Shown here: piece after piece, positions 34,316 through 41,887 of the stretch
Position numbering within the stretch: position 1 is the first letter of the stretch
Layout: every line of letters begins with the position of its first letter
From: Polyangiaceae bacterium
Lineage (GTDB): Bacteria > Myxococcota_A > Polyangia > Polyangiales > Polyangiaceae
Assembly: GCA_013361525.1 (NCBI GenBank)
Contig: JABFXY010000116.1
Span: 1-64,000, forward strand
Length of the DNA stretch: 64,000 nucleotides
Direction: 5' to 3'
The notes under the pieces: generated by a model
Database searches by the model: none
The model's input: only the letters and a program-made list of their open reading frames with translations
What the model was told of the DNA's origin: nothing
Made by a program: the position numbers and the translations under genes

Positions 34316-34699
34316 TCAAGCTGGGGGCCGTGTATGCGTCGTGCGCAGGGGATCGATGGGGGGTGCAGCGACGTCGCTTCGGGCGCGAGCGGACGCGCGG
34401 CGTCGTGTCACGACGCGCGCATCGGGGATCAACGTCTCGCTCGCGTCGTCTTCGATCGAATCCGCAGCCGAATCGGCGTCGCCGTCCAGCGGCGCGTCCA
34501 CATCGATCTGCAGATCACGTTCATCGCGCACGGAAGACGACAGCTCGGCCGCTTCCGCCACAGGCACCGAGGAGAGCAGCATGGCCGCCGCTCCCATGAT
34601 CCACATGCAGAGCGCCACCACCATCACGGTCATTCGACGCAACACCGCGAGGACGCGAAGTCGCTCGAAGCGCGGCGGATGATGACGACTCGTGGTCAC
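34316..34699 (-). CDS. Possible small exported protein
   Basis: 127 residues from a GTG at 34699, or about 105 from an internal ATG at 34633. A basic leader is followed by a strong hydrophobic stretch, VMVVALCMWIMGAAAMLL, with a cleavage-like site VAEAAEL. The mature part is acidic (VDAPLDGDADSAADSIEDDAS) and turns Arg-rich. No homologue recognised and no ribosome site. The signal-like N terminus argues for a real gene; the odd composition argues against. Confidence 0.4.
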   Translation of the reverse strand: MTTSRHHPPRFERLRVLAVLRRMTVMVVALCMWIMGAAAMLLSSVPVAEAAELSSSVRDERDLQIDVDAPLDGDADSAADSIEDDASETLIPDARVVTRRRASARARSDVAAPPIDPLRTTHTRPPA

Positions 34700-34735
34700 G
34701 CGAAACCAATGAGGTAGCCCGCGAGACCGGATCCG

Positions 34736-35083
34736 TCAACCAGCGGCCAGGTCGAGCTTCGCGCGACGATACGTCAGACATTGGCGACTGCCGGGAACGA
34801 GAGCACGGCACGCTTCCCCGCGTGTCTCGTAGATCGAGCACGCGTGCGCGTTGCCGGTGATCCCGAGGTGCACGCAGGTGCCGTTCGCGTGGGTTGCGAA
34901 CCCCTGCTGGCTGAAGTGCCCCGGGACGAGCGAATCGAGGATGTCTTTCCGCCCGTCACGGCGCCAACGGACGAGGTCCTCCGCAGAGACGAGCGCGGTC
35001 CCATCGGGGACGTCGCGACAACACGCTGCGTTGCAGCGGTCGCACGTCACGGTCGGGTCCACCACTTCGTCTTGGTCGTCCAT
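34736..35083 (-). CDS. YkgJ-family cysteine-cluster protein
   Basis: 115 residues. VTCDRCNAACCRDVP holds the family's CxxC..CC cluster; further Cys in GTCVHLG, ACSIYETRGEACRAL and RQCLT complete the eight-Cys pattern proposed to bind zinc or an iron-sulfur cluster. Function in the family is unclear. Divergent from the phosphatase gene at 35274 across 190 bases in which I see no other feature. Confidence 0.88.
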   Translation of the reverse strand: MDDQDEVVDPTVTCDRCNAACCRDVPDGTALVSAEDLVRWRRDGRKDILDSLVPGHFSQQGFATHANGTCVHLGITGNAHACSIYETRGEACRALVPGSRQCLTYRRAKLDLAAG

Positions 35084-35273
35084 CGAGGGTCAGAAGATTG
35101 TCACGATTCGAGAAAAAATCGCGCACCCTGCAACGTGGACCGAGCGTTCAACCGGTGAAAATCCACCGTACAGCAGACGAATTCGAGGCAATCCGCCCCG
35201 CGAAGTGTGCATCATCGAGGATTCGGCGTGTGCTTGCGAGGCAAAAACGCCCTGCTTAATTACTTCCTCGCCG

Positions 35274-36503
35274 ATGCGGAAGTACCTCGCACCCCTGCCC
35301 CTCATTCTCGTTCCTGCGTTCCTCCTCGCCTGTCGCCAAGAAGCCACCGGGCTCCTCGAGGCGTCCCAGACGGGGGACCTCTCCAATCCCACCGCCACGC
35401 GCGCCGATGCAGACGCGGAGCTCATCGAAGCGTGTGGCAAGCCGGCGAGCCCTGACGGAGGCGACAGCCTTCGCCGGCAGCCGTATCTCCAACAGCTCGG
35501 CACGACGTCGACGCACGTTCTTTGGAGCTCCGCGCGGGGCAACAGTAGCCCGTACCTCGAAGTCGCCACGCCGGACGGCGAGGTCGTGGACACCATCGAA
35601 GCGAGCAAAGGTGCGTCCAACGGCCTGCAGAACGCAGCGTCATGGGCCGTCAAGGTGGACGGCCTCGAGCCCGATAACATCTATTGCTATTCGATCTTCA
35701 ATGGTCCGGACGACGCATTGATCGAGCACGTCGGCTTCCGCACGGCGCCGACGCAAGACAGCGGCGCACCCGCGCGCTTCATCGTTCTCGGTGACTCCGG
35801 CGAGGGCAGCGAGGATCAATATGCGCTGCTCGAGCAGCTCCCGACGGTGCCGTTCGACTTCATGCTCCACGTCGGCGATATGGCCTACGACTCCGGGACA
35901 TTTGCGGAGTTCGATAAGAACTTCTTCCAGGTCTACGAGAGCCTGATGAAGAACTTCGCGGTCTTCCCCGTCCCCGGCAATCACGAATACGAGACCGACG
36001 ACGCAGGCCCGTACCGCGCCGTCTTCGATCTTCCGAACAACGAGCGCTGGTACTCGTTCGACTGGGGCCCGGTCCATTTCGCGGCGATCGACACCGAGCA
36101 GATCGGCGACAAGCAGGCCAATTGGCTGAAGGAGGATCTCGCGAAGTCCAATCAACCGTGGAAGATCGCCTTCATGCACAAGCCGCCGTACTCGTCCGGC
36201 TCGCACGGATCGGAAAAGGCGGCCCGCCGCGCCTTCTCGCCCATCTTCGAGAAGTACGGGGTGTCGCTGGTCCTCACCGGGCACGATCACCACTACGAAC
36301 GAACCAAGCCGCAAAACGGCGTCTATTACATCGTATCGGGCGGCGGCGGCGCGTCGACCTACGCGGTCTCGGAGAGCGACTTCACCGCGTTCGCAGAACA
36401 GGTCATCGAGTTCCTCTACATCACGGCCGACGAAAGCCAGCTCTCGGTCCACGCCATCGACGGCACGGGCCAAGAGTTCGATCAGCTGGTCATCTCGAAG
36501 TAG
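35274..36503 (+). CDS. Purple-acid-phosphatase-like metallophosphoesterase, lipoprotein
   Basis: 409 residues from the ATG at 35274. Signal LPLILVPAFLLAC with lipobox. N-terminal fibronectin-like domain (TTSTHVLWSSARGN, YCYSIFNG) as in plant-type purple acid phosphatases. The catalytic domain has all five metal motifs: GDSGEG, GDMAYDSG, GNHEYE, MHKPPY and GHDHHYERT. The family hydrolyses phosphate esters with a two-metal site in the periplasm or outside the cell. An inverted repeat follows the stop. Confidence 0.92.
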   Translation: MRKYLAPLPLILVPAFLLACRQEATGLLEASQTGDLSNPTATRADADAELIEACGKPASPDGGDSLRRQPYLQQLGTTSTHVLWSSARGNSSPYLEVATPDGEVVDTIEASKGASNGLQNAASWAVKVDGLEPDNIYCYSIFNGPDDALIEHVGFRTAPTQDSGAPARFIVLGDSGEGSEDQYALLEQLPTVPFDFMLHVGDMAYDSGTFAEFDKNFFQVYESLMKNFAVFPVPGNHEYETDDAGPYRAVFDLPNNERWYSFDWGPVHFAAIDTEQIGDKQANWLKEDLAKSNQPWKIAFMHKPPYSSGSHGSEKAARRAFSPIFEKYGVSLVLTGHDHHYERTKPQNGVYYIVSGGGGASTYAVSESDFTAFAEQVIEFLYITADESQLSVHAIDGTGQEFDQLVISK

Positions 36504-36513
36504 TCAAAACAAG

Positions 36514-36629
36514 AAAACCGCGAAGACGCGAAGGGCAGAATAAGTTCGCGAAGGGTTTCAAAAGCGCGTTCAAACCCTCTTTCTCCCTTCGCGCGCTCTT
36601 TCTCCCCTTTGCGACTTTGCGGTTCAAAA
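36514..36629. repeat. 116-bp long inverted repeat, likely bidirectional terminator
   Basis: The left arm starts AAAACCGCGAAGACGCGAAGGG. The right arm ends TTTGCGACTTTGCGGTTCAAA, its imperfect complement, and inner blocks pair as well (GCGAAGGGTTT with AAACCC, GAAGGG with CCCTTC). It fills the gap between the convergent phosphatase and kinase-like lipoprotein genes and reaches the latter's stop codon. Similar CGCGAAGACGCGAAG repeats are common in other environmental genomes. Confidence 0.65.
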
Positions 36630-38228
36630 GTCGCGAACGACGCCCTGGATCCGAGGCTCGCGTCCGCCGTGGACGTGGACCTCGATCCCGGGCAGCTCTT
36701 CTTGATCGCGCACGACCCGGAGCTGATAACGCATATAGGGCTCGTCGCCCGGGCCGTCGAAGCAGGCGCGCCCGTCTTTGGTAATCTGCGCGCGTTCGAC
36801 GACGTGCCCGTCGACCATCTTCTCCGCGACGCCGCCGCGCGCGAGCGCGTAATGCACCGAAAGGTCGACCATACACAGGCGCTCGCGGGTCACCTCGAAC
36901 CAGTCGACGGACGTCACGGTATTCAGATAAGCCCGGCCGATGCTCCGCTGGCGGGCCAGCAGCGTCTCCACGAGGTAACCGGTGGCGGCCGCGTCGCTCA
37001 TCTTCGCCGTCCCGACCGCCGCCTCGATGTGCGCGCGTGATAAGCGCATGACGATCTTCGCGGCCCAATACTCGTCGGCCCGCGTGCGCTCGGCGAACGG
37101 GTAATACGGCTTCGCCTCTTTCCAAGTGGTCGGGTCGAAGGTCGGGAAGTAGAGGCCGACCGACTGAAAAGGCCTTCCCGGCTCACCCTCCCACGGACGC
37201 TTCCAAAGACCGAACGAGAACAGCGAGCCGAAGAAGTACTCGCCATCGACGAGGTACGCGTAGCTGACCCAAGGGTGGTCGAGCGCGTGTGCGCCGAGCG
37301 TCTCGCCGAAGTCGAGGAGGTGATGCCGCAGAAACTTGCGGCCGTCTTCCTCGACGTACATGTCCATCGTGTTTTGAGGGTTCATGTCGGTGTGGTCGAG
37401 CCAGGCGCAGAACACCTGGAGCCCGCGGAGGGAGCGGCGGCTCTCGTGCGGGATGATGTCGTTGGGATCGTCCTCGCGAACTCCCTTGTCTGGAAAACCA
37501 CCCTTCGGCTTGCCCGACAGCATCATGCTCGCGGTGGCGCGGTAGACATCCCCCGTCGGGCCGGCGCTGAGCGACAGGGCATGATCCACGTATTTCCAGG
37601 TAAGCGGCAGATCCTCGTCGAGCTTGTCGTCGTACGTCGCTTTGGGGTCGATCTTCAGATCCGCGCGGGAGAAGCCGACGACGTGCTCGCTCGGCACGTG
37701 GTAACCCAGCGCCCAGAATAAGCGCGAGGCAATCGCGGAGTTCGACGTTTGCATCTCGGGCTGAGCCACCGGGTCCAGCTTGATCAGGTATCGGCGCTTC
37801 TTCGCGTCGACGACCACGAAACCAGGGTTCGACCCGTCCGCTTTGCCTTTGACGATCGTGAGCGGGAGCATCGGTGGATCGCCGCCGGGGCCGCGCGCCA
37901 CATCGGCAGGGGTCAAGTCGTACCGGCCAATCCGGTTCTCGAACCAGGTCGAGTCGGGGACCTCGTCGAGCGCATTGATGTCGCGCGGCGGCTTCGCGTA
38001 CGGCAAAGAGAGAGCGCGGTCGACCGCCCGCCCGAAGAACACGTCCCCGTAATGGGTATAACGGTTGTAATGCCGTTCCTTCGGCTCTGCGATGGAACGG
38101 TCATCGTCGACCCGCCACACGATGGGCTTGTCCTCGAACAGCGTCTCGGTCGCGCAACCCGAGAGCGCGGCGAGGAAGAAGAGCCTCGCGACGATCTCGA
38201 TCGGTTGTCCCCGCGCTCGTTCGATCAT
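36624..38228 (-). CDS. Lipoprotein with protein-kinase-like fold motifs (paralogue 2)
   Basis: 534 residues from the ATG at 38228 with GAGGG five bases upstream; a TTG at 38240 overlaps the previous stop. Lipobox FLAALSGC (Cys25). The body carries the motif order of kinase-fold enzymes: RYLIKLD with Lys150, EMQTSNSAIASRLFWALG (possible Glu helix), HTDMNPQNT with His279, Asp281 and Asn286 (HxDxxxxN), and LLDFGET with Asp306-Phe-Gly. The spacing from Asp281 to Asn286 is the canonical five. HipA- or Fam20-like atypical kinases share this pattern, but no family signature is otherwise recognisable. It ends in a conserved GGREPRIQGVVRDF. It is the clear paralogue of the preceding gene, with about half the residues alike by eye. 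Envelope location. Confidence 0.72.
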   Translation of the reverse strand: MIERARGQPIEIVARLFFLAALSGCATETLFEDKPIVWRVDDDRSIAEPKERHYNRYTHYGDVFFGRAVDRALSLPYAKPPRDINALDEVPDSTWFENRIGRYDLTPADVARGPGGDPPMLPLTIVKGKADGSNPGFVVVDAKKRRYLIKLDPVAQPEMQTSNSAIASRLFWALGYHVPSEHVVGFSRADLKIDPKATYDDKLDEDLPLTWKYVDHALSLSAGPTGDVYRATASMMLSGKPKGGFPDKGVREDDPNDIIPHESRRSLRGLQVFCAWLDHTDMNPQNTMDMYVEEDGRKFLRHHLLDFGETLGAHALDHPWVSYAYLVDGEYFFGSLFSFGLWKRPWEGEPGRPFQSVGLYFPTFDPTTWKEAKPYYPFAERTRADEYWAAKIVMRLSRAHIEAAVGTAKMSDAAATGYLVETLLARQRSIGRAYLNTVTSVDWFEVTRERLCMVDLSVHYALARGGVAEKMVDGHVVERAQITKDGRACFDGPGDEPYMRYQLRVVRDQEELPGIEVHVHGGREPRIQGVVRDF

Positions 38229-38236
38229 GTCGACCC

Positions 38237-39820
38237 TCAAAAATCCCTGACGACGCCGACGACACGGGGCTCGGCCCCACCTCTGACGTGAACCTCGATC
38301 GGCTCGAGCTCCTTCGAGCCGCGGACCGTCCGAAGCGTATATCGGACGTAGGCGTCCTCCTTCGGCCCGGCCAGACAGAGCTCGCCGTCGGGCGCGATCC
38401 GCTCGCGCTCGGCCACCTCCCCGTCGACGATTCTCTCCACGATGCCGCCCTGGGCGAGGCGATGATGGACCGCCAAGTCGGTCATACAGAGGCCGTCGGG
38501 CGTGACCCCGAAACGATCGAGCGCGGTCACCTCCGTCATGTACGAGCGGCCGATGCTCCTTCCGCGGGCGAGGATCGTCTCGACGAGATATCCGGCCGCA
38601 GCGGGGTCGCTCAGCTTCGCCGCCTTTACCGCCGCCTCGATGTGATCACGCGACAATCGCATGATGATCTTGGCGGCCCAGAAGCTGTCTGCGTCGGTGC
38701 GCTCGCGAAATGGATAATAGGGTTTCTTCTCGCGCCAGCTCCGCGGGTCGATGTCCGGGATGTACGATCCGACGGATTGGAAGGGACGCTGAGGCTTGTC
38801 CTCCCAAGGGCGTACCCACATCCCGAACGAGACGAGTGACAGGAATTGGTACTCGTAGTCGAACAGGTGCGCATACCCGATCCACGCGTGATCGATACCG
38901 TGAGCCCCGAGGGTCTCGCCGAAGTCCACGAGGTAGTGTCGAAGGAACTTACGGCCGTCTTCTTCGACGTAGACATCCAGCGTGTTTCGGATGTTGATGT
39001 CGCTGTGCTCGAGCCACGCGCCGAACACCTGCAACGCGCGCAGGCTGCGCCGGTGCTCGTGCGGAATGATGTCGTTGGCATCGTCCTTTCGGACGCCGCG
39101 GTCGGACCAGCCGCCTTTGGGCGAGCCGGGCAAGAGCTCGCTCGCGAGCGAGCGGTGTTTTCCATCGTTGTGAGAGACGCTGCGCGACAGGACCTGTTCG
39201 AGCATCGCCCGGGTAAACGGCAAATCGCTCTCGAGGTCCGTATCCATCGTCGCCTTGGGATCGATCACGACGTCGTCGGGCGAGAACCAGAAGACGTTCT
39301 CGCTCGGGGCGTGGTACCCGACTGCCCACAAGAGCCGTGAGACGATCGCCGCGTTCCCCGTCTCCATCTCCGGGTGCAAATCGAACTTGATGAGAAACCT
39401 TCGGCCGTCCGCGTCCTTCGCGAAGAACCCGGGATTCGAGCCGAAGCTTTTCCCTTTCGTGATCGTGAGCGGCAACTTGGGCGGCCCGCCTCCGGGCCCG
39501 CGGGCGACATCGTCGGGGCTGAGATCGTAGCGGCCCATTCGGTTCTCGAACCAGGTCGAGTCGGGCACCTCGTCGAGCGCGTTGATGTCGCGGGCGCGCG
39601 ACGAGGTCGGGATCGACAGCGTTCGCTGGACGGGGTCGACCGCCAGGATTTGCGGGTAGTGTACGAACTTGTTGTATTCGTTCTCTTCGGGCTCGGCGAT
39701 CGGTTGATCGTCCGCTACCTCCCAAACGACGGGAGCATCTCGAAAAACCGTCTCGGTCGCACAAGCGCCGCCGACGAGCGTCGACAGCACGATACAGCAC
39801 CAAACACCCCGCGCGTTCAC
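38237..39820 (-). CDS. Lipoprotein with protein-kinase-like fold motifs (paralogue 1)
   Basis: 527 residues from a GTG at 39820 that overlaps the barrel gene's TGA by four bases. Lipobox VGGAC (Cys20). Motifs match its paralogue: RFLIKFD with Lys145, EMETGNAAIVSRLLWAVGYH, HSDINIRNT with His272, Asp274 and Asn279, and LVDFGETLG with Asp299-Phe300-Gly301. Strongly shared blocks include DINALDEVPDSTWFENR, YVEEDGRKFLRH and VVRDF at the C terminus. If active, it would be a lipid-anchored kinase or nucleotidyl-transferase outside the cytoplasm. It could instead be a pseudo-enzyme that binds nucleotides or scaffolds. The tight coupling to the barrel gene suggests the three proteins act together at the outer membrane. 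Confidence 0.74.
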   Translation of the reverse strand: MNARGVWCCIVLSTLVGGACATETVFRDAPVVWEVADDQPIAEPEENEYNKFVHYPQILAVDPVQRTLSIPTSSRARDINALDEVPDSTWFENRMGRYDLSPDDVARGPGGGPPKLPLTITKGKSFGSNPGFFAKDADGRRFLIKFDLHPEMETGNAAIVSRLLWAVGYHAPSENVFWFSPDDVVIDPKATMDTDLESDLPFTRAMLEQVLSRSVSHNDGKHRSLASELLPGSPKGGWSDRGVRKDDANDIIPHEHRRSLRALQVFGAWLEHSDINIRNTLDVYVEEDGRKFLRHYLVDFGETLGAHGIDHAWIGYAHLFDYEYQFLSLVSFGMWVRPWEDKPQRPFQSVGSYIPDIDPRSWREKKPYYPFRERTDADSFWAAKIIMRLSRDHIEAAVKAAKLSDPAAAGYLVETILARGRSIGRSYMTEVTALDRFGVTPDGLCMTDLAVHHRLAQGGIVERIVDGEVAERERIAPDGELCLAGPKEDAYVRYTLRTVRGSKELEPIEVHVRGGAEPRVVGVVRDF

Positions 39821-41280
39821 AGTTCTTCCCCCCCACGTTTGTCGAATGCGACCAGCGGGTCGCTCGTCAGGAACACCTGAAAGCTGTCGCCATAGGCCAT
39901 TTGCACCGTAAAGAACTTCGTGTGGCGGTCGCGAAAGATGAGCCCGCCGCCGCCGCTCGGCCTGTAGTTGTCGGGCTGGACCAGCTCCTCGTAGTCCTCT
40001 CCGACGCTGCCGAGCTCGAAGAAGCCCACGCCGCTCACGAATTCGTGAATGGGCCATTCATATTGCACGGTGACGACGGCCGTATGGTTGTCGCGAAAGC
40101 GATGTAGATCGAACCCGCGCAGCCGTGTGGGCCCGCCGAGGCGCGGCATGTCCGCGAACGGGATCTCGTCATCGCTTCCCAAGACCGACTCGTGCGCTGC
40201 GTGCAAAACGAGGATTCGGTCTTCGTTGAACAAATTGATGAATCCCGCGATCTCGGCCCCGTAGTGGATGAATCGGAACCCGTTCTGGGGCGGTGCGCCG
40301 CCGCCGAAGGCGTTGAAGTAGATGCCTTCCGACGTGGTGCCCGCGGGGAACCGGCTATCGATGCGAAAGTCGAGGAGCGGCTCGACGAGGGTGTATCCGA
40401 AATTGAACCCGGGGATTTGGGACGTGTCGTAGACGCGCTCGATGCTCGGCTCCGGGTCGTCTTCCGTTTCTTTGGGGCCGAAGTCGCGTCGATTCAGCAC
40501 GCCGATGACACCGAGGTTGATTTCGTCGGTGAAGCTCCACCCCATACGCGCTCGAACCATTCCGCGTTGTTGTCGGAAGCGAGTCTCGACGTGCGCGTCG
40601 CGCGGCCCTTGCGGCGGCGCGCCCTCGAACTCCTGCGCCTCCTGGGGGCCGTAACCCCAAAACCGGAGGTGCGGCTGGATCTCGAAGCGCGTCGTCACCT
40701 CGATCCCGAACGGTGTGCCCGCGACGTTCGGCGCGGACATCTCGAGCTCGTAGGCTTGGACGAACCGTCCACCGAACTTCGCGGAGAAGTCGATTCGCTC
40801 TTTGTGCCGCCCCCAACCCTCGTGAAACATGTGGACACCGGCCGTGAAGCCTTGCCCACCGATAAAACTGATCGATGGGATGATCGCGGCAGTGCGGTCG
40901 TCGTTGTAGAGAAACTCGACGATACGTTCCGGGATTTGGTAGCGGCCCATCAGATACAAAAGGCCACGGATCGGTAGATACGCAGTCTCGAGCACCACAC
41001 GCGGCGGTGCGAGAATGATCCGAGGTACGGCGAGGGCGACGTCGGTCGCGACGGTCGACGGCTCCGTCTCGACCGGCCGGACGTTCTGGGGGTCCGCTCG
41101 ATGTTCTTGCCCATCGTCGGAGGGATGAACGCGATTGCGTTGACGCCAATCCTCGTTGTCTGCGGGAGCGGCAGGAGGCGGAGGCGCAGGCGCAGGCGCA
41201 GGTTCGTCCGCCGAGGCCGAGCTCGAAGCCAAGAGCGCCGCGACAATAACGGCGGCAGAAAAACCAGCGCGACCAAGCAT
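39817..41280 (-). CDS. BamA/Omp85-like (D15) outer-membrane beta-barrel protein
   Basis: 487 residues from the ATG at 41280. Signal peptide with core AAVIVAALLASSSASA, then a Pro/Ala-rich linker. From about residue 100 alternating strands suggest a barrel of the bacterial surface antigen (D15) family, with the hallmark RLRGFDLHRFRDN and VTVQYEWPIHEF near the end and the last strand FQVFLTSDPLVAF. The BamA POTRA domains are absent, and length is close to short TamA/Omp85 relatives or FhaC-less barrels. These proteins export or insert polypeptides or lipids into the outer membrane. First gene of the three-gene kinase-like operon. Confidence 0.85.
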   Translation of the reverse strand: MLGRAGFSAAVIVAALLASSSASADEPAPAPAPPPPAAPADNEDWRQRNRVHPSDDGQEHRADPQNVRPVETEPSTVATDVALAVPRIILAPPRVVLETAYLPIRGLLYLMGRYQIPERIVEFLYNDDRTAAIIPSISFIGGQGFTAGVHMFHEGWGRHKERIDFSAKFGGRFVQAYELEMSAPNVAGTPFGIEVTTRFEIQPHLRFWGYGPQEAQEFEGAPPQGPRDAHVETRFRQQRGMVRARMGWSFTDEINLGVIGVLNRRDFGPKETEDDPEPSIERVYDTSQIPGFNFGYTLVEPLLDFRIDSRFPAGTTSEGIYFNAFGGGAPPQNGFRFIHYGAEIAGFINLFNEDRILVLHAAHESVLGSDDEIPFADMPRLGGPTRLRGFDLHRFRDNHTAVVTVQYEWPIHEFVSGVGFFELGSVGEDYEELVQPDNYRPSGGGGLIFRDRHTKFFTVQMAYGDSFQVFLTSDPLVAFDKRGGEEL

Positions 41281-41294
41281 CGCGGGGTACGCAC

Positions 41295-41352
41295 GGCACG
41301 CTCCGTGCCGACCGCGAAACAAGGTGGAAATCGCGCGCTCCGTGGCGCGATT
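41295..41352 (-). promoter_or_regulatory. Two palindromes upstream of the barrel operon
   Basis: GGCACG-CTC-CGTGCC (41295-41309) and AATCGCGC with GCGCGATT (41329-41336 and 41345-41352) lie 15-72 bases upstream of the ATG. They could be operator half-sites or leader hairpins; no protein partner is known. Confidence 0.35.
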
Positions 41353-41371
41353 GCGAGCTATCGAGAGGCGC

Positions 41372-41388
41372 TGAGGCGCTTCGCCTCA
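41372..41388 (-). terminator. Hairpin after the 163-aa gene
   Basis: TGAGGCG-CTT-CGCCTCA, a perfect 7-bp stem eight bases past the minus-strand stop at 41396. It separates the amidohydrolase operon from the barrel operon. No U run. Confidence 0.5.
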
Positions 41389-41395
41389 CACGATG

Positions 41396-41887
41396 TCAGC
41401 GCCGCTTTGGAGGAAACGGTAGATCCGAAATCGGTGCTCGCTCGAAGAGCTCGCGAGGCGAGGCCCCCGGCGGCGGCGGCGCCGTGCGGGCGGCGTCAGC
41501 GTCAGTGTCACTCCGCAGAATGGCGGGGAGCGGTGTCGTCCGAGCGCGGTCGCGTCGCTCGACGAGCGCGGCGGCTCCTGCACCGGAGGCGGCGGTCCGC
41601 GCATTCGCTATCGTCGACTCGAGCTCTTCGACGAGGCACGTCCGATCTTCGGTGCTCTCGTCGGCGACGATCGACAGACGGATGGATTGGACGAGCGCTC
41701 GGAGCATGCGCGAGATACTGCCCATTTCGGCGACGCGATCCGCCTCGCGTGCGGAGGAGCCGCGCAGCCCGTCGTGGGACCGCGATCGTAACCAGTCCTC
41801 GATTTCTTCGGCCCAAGCCTCACCGTCGAGGCAGGCCTCCTCTGCGCGCGCGAGCGCAGCGTCATTCGCGGAGCCGGGTTGCTTCAT
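41396..41887 (-). CDS. Small hypothetical protein coupled to the amidohydrolase
   Basis: 163 residues from the ATG at 41887, which overlaps the amidohydrolase TGA by four bases (ATGA). Acidic helical N-terminal half (LARAEEACLDGEAWAEEIEDWL, then a central helix around LRALVQSIRLSIVADEST) and a disordered Pro/Arg-rich end. No domain recognised and no signal peptide, so cytoplasmic. The coupling implies a role with the amidohydrolase or a shared regulator. Confidence 0.6.
   Translation of the reverse strand: MKQPGSANDAALARAEEACLDGEAWAEEIEDWLRSRSHDGLRGSSAREADRVAEMGSISRMLRALVQSIRLSIVADESTEDRTCLVEELESTIANARTAASGAGAAALVERRDRARTTPLPAILRSDTDADAARTAPPPPGASPRELFERAPISDLPFPPKRR

Noticed and set aside
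34223..34320. Manganese (yybP-ykoY) riboswitch before terC
   Set aside because: Hairpins are present but the conserved loop sequences of that riboswitch were not recognised.
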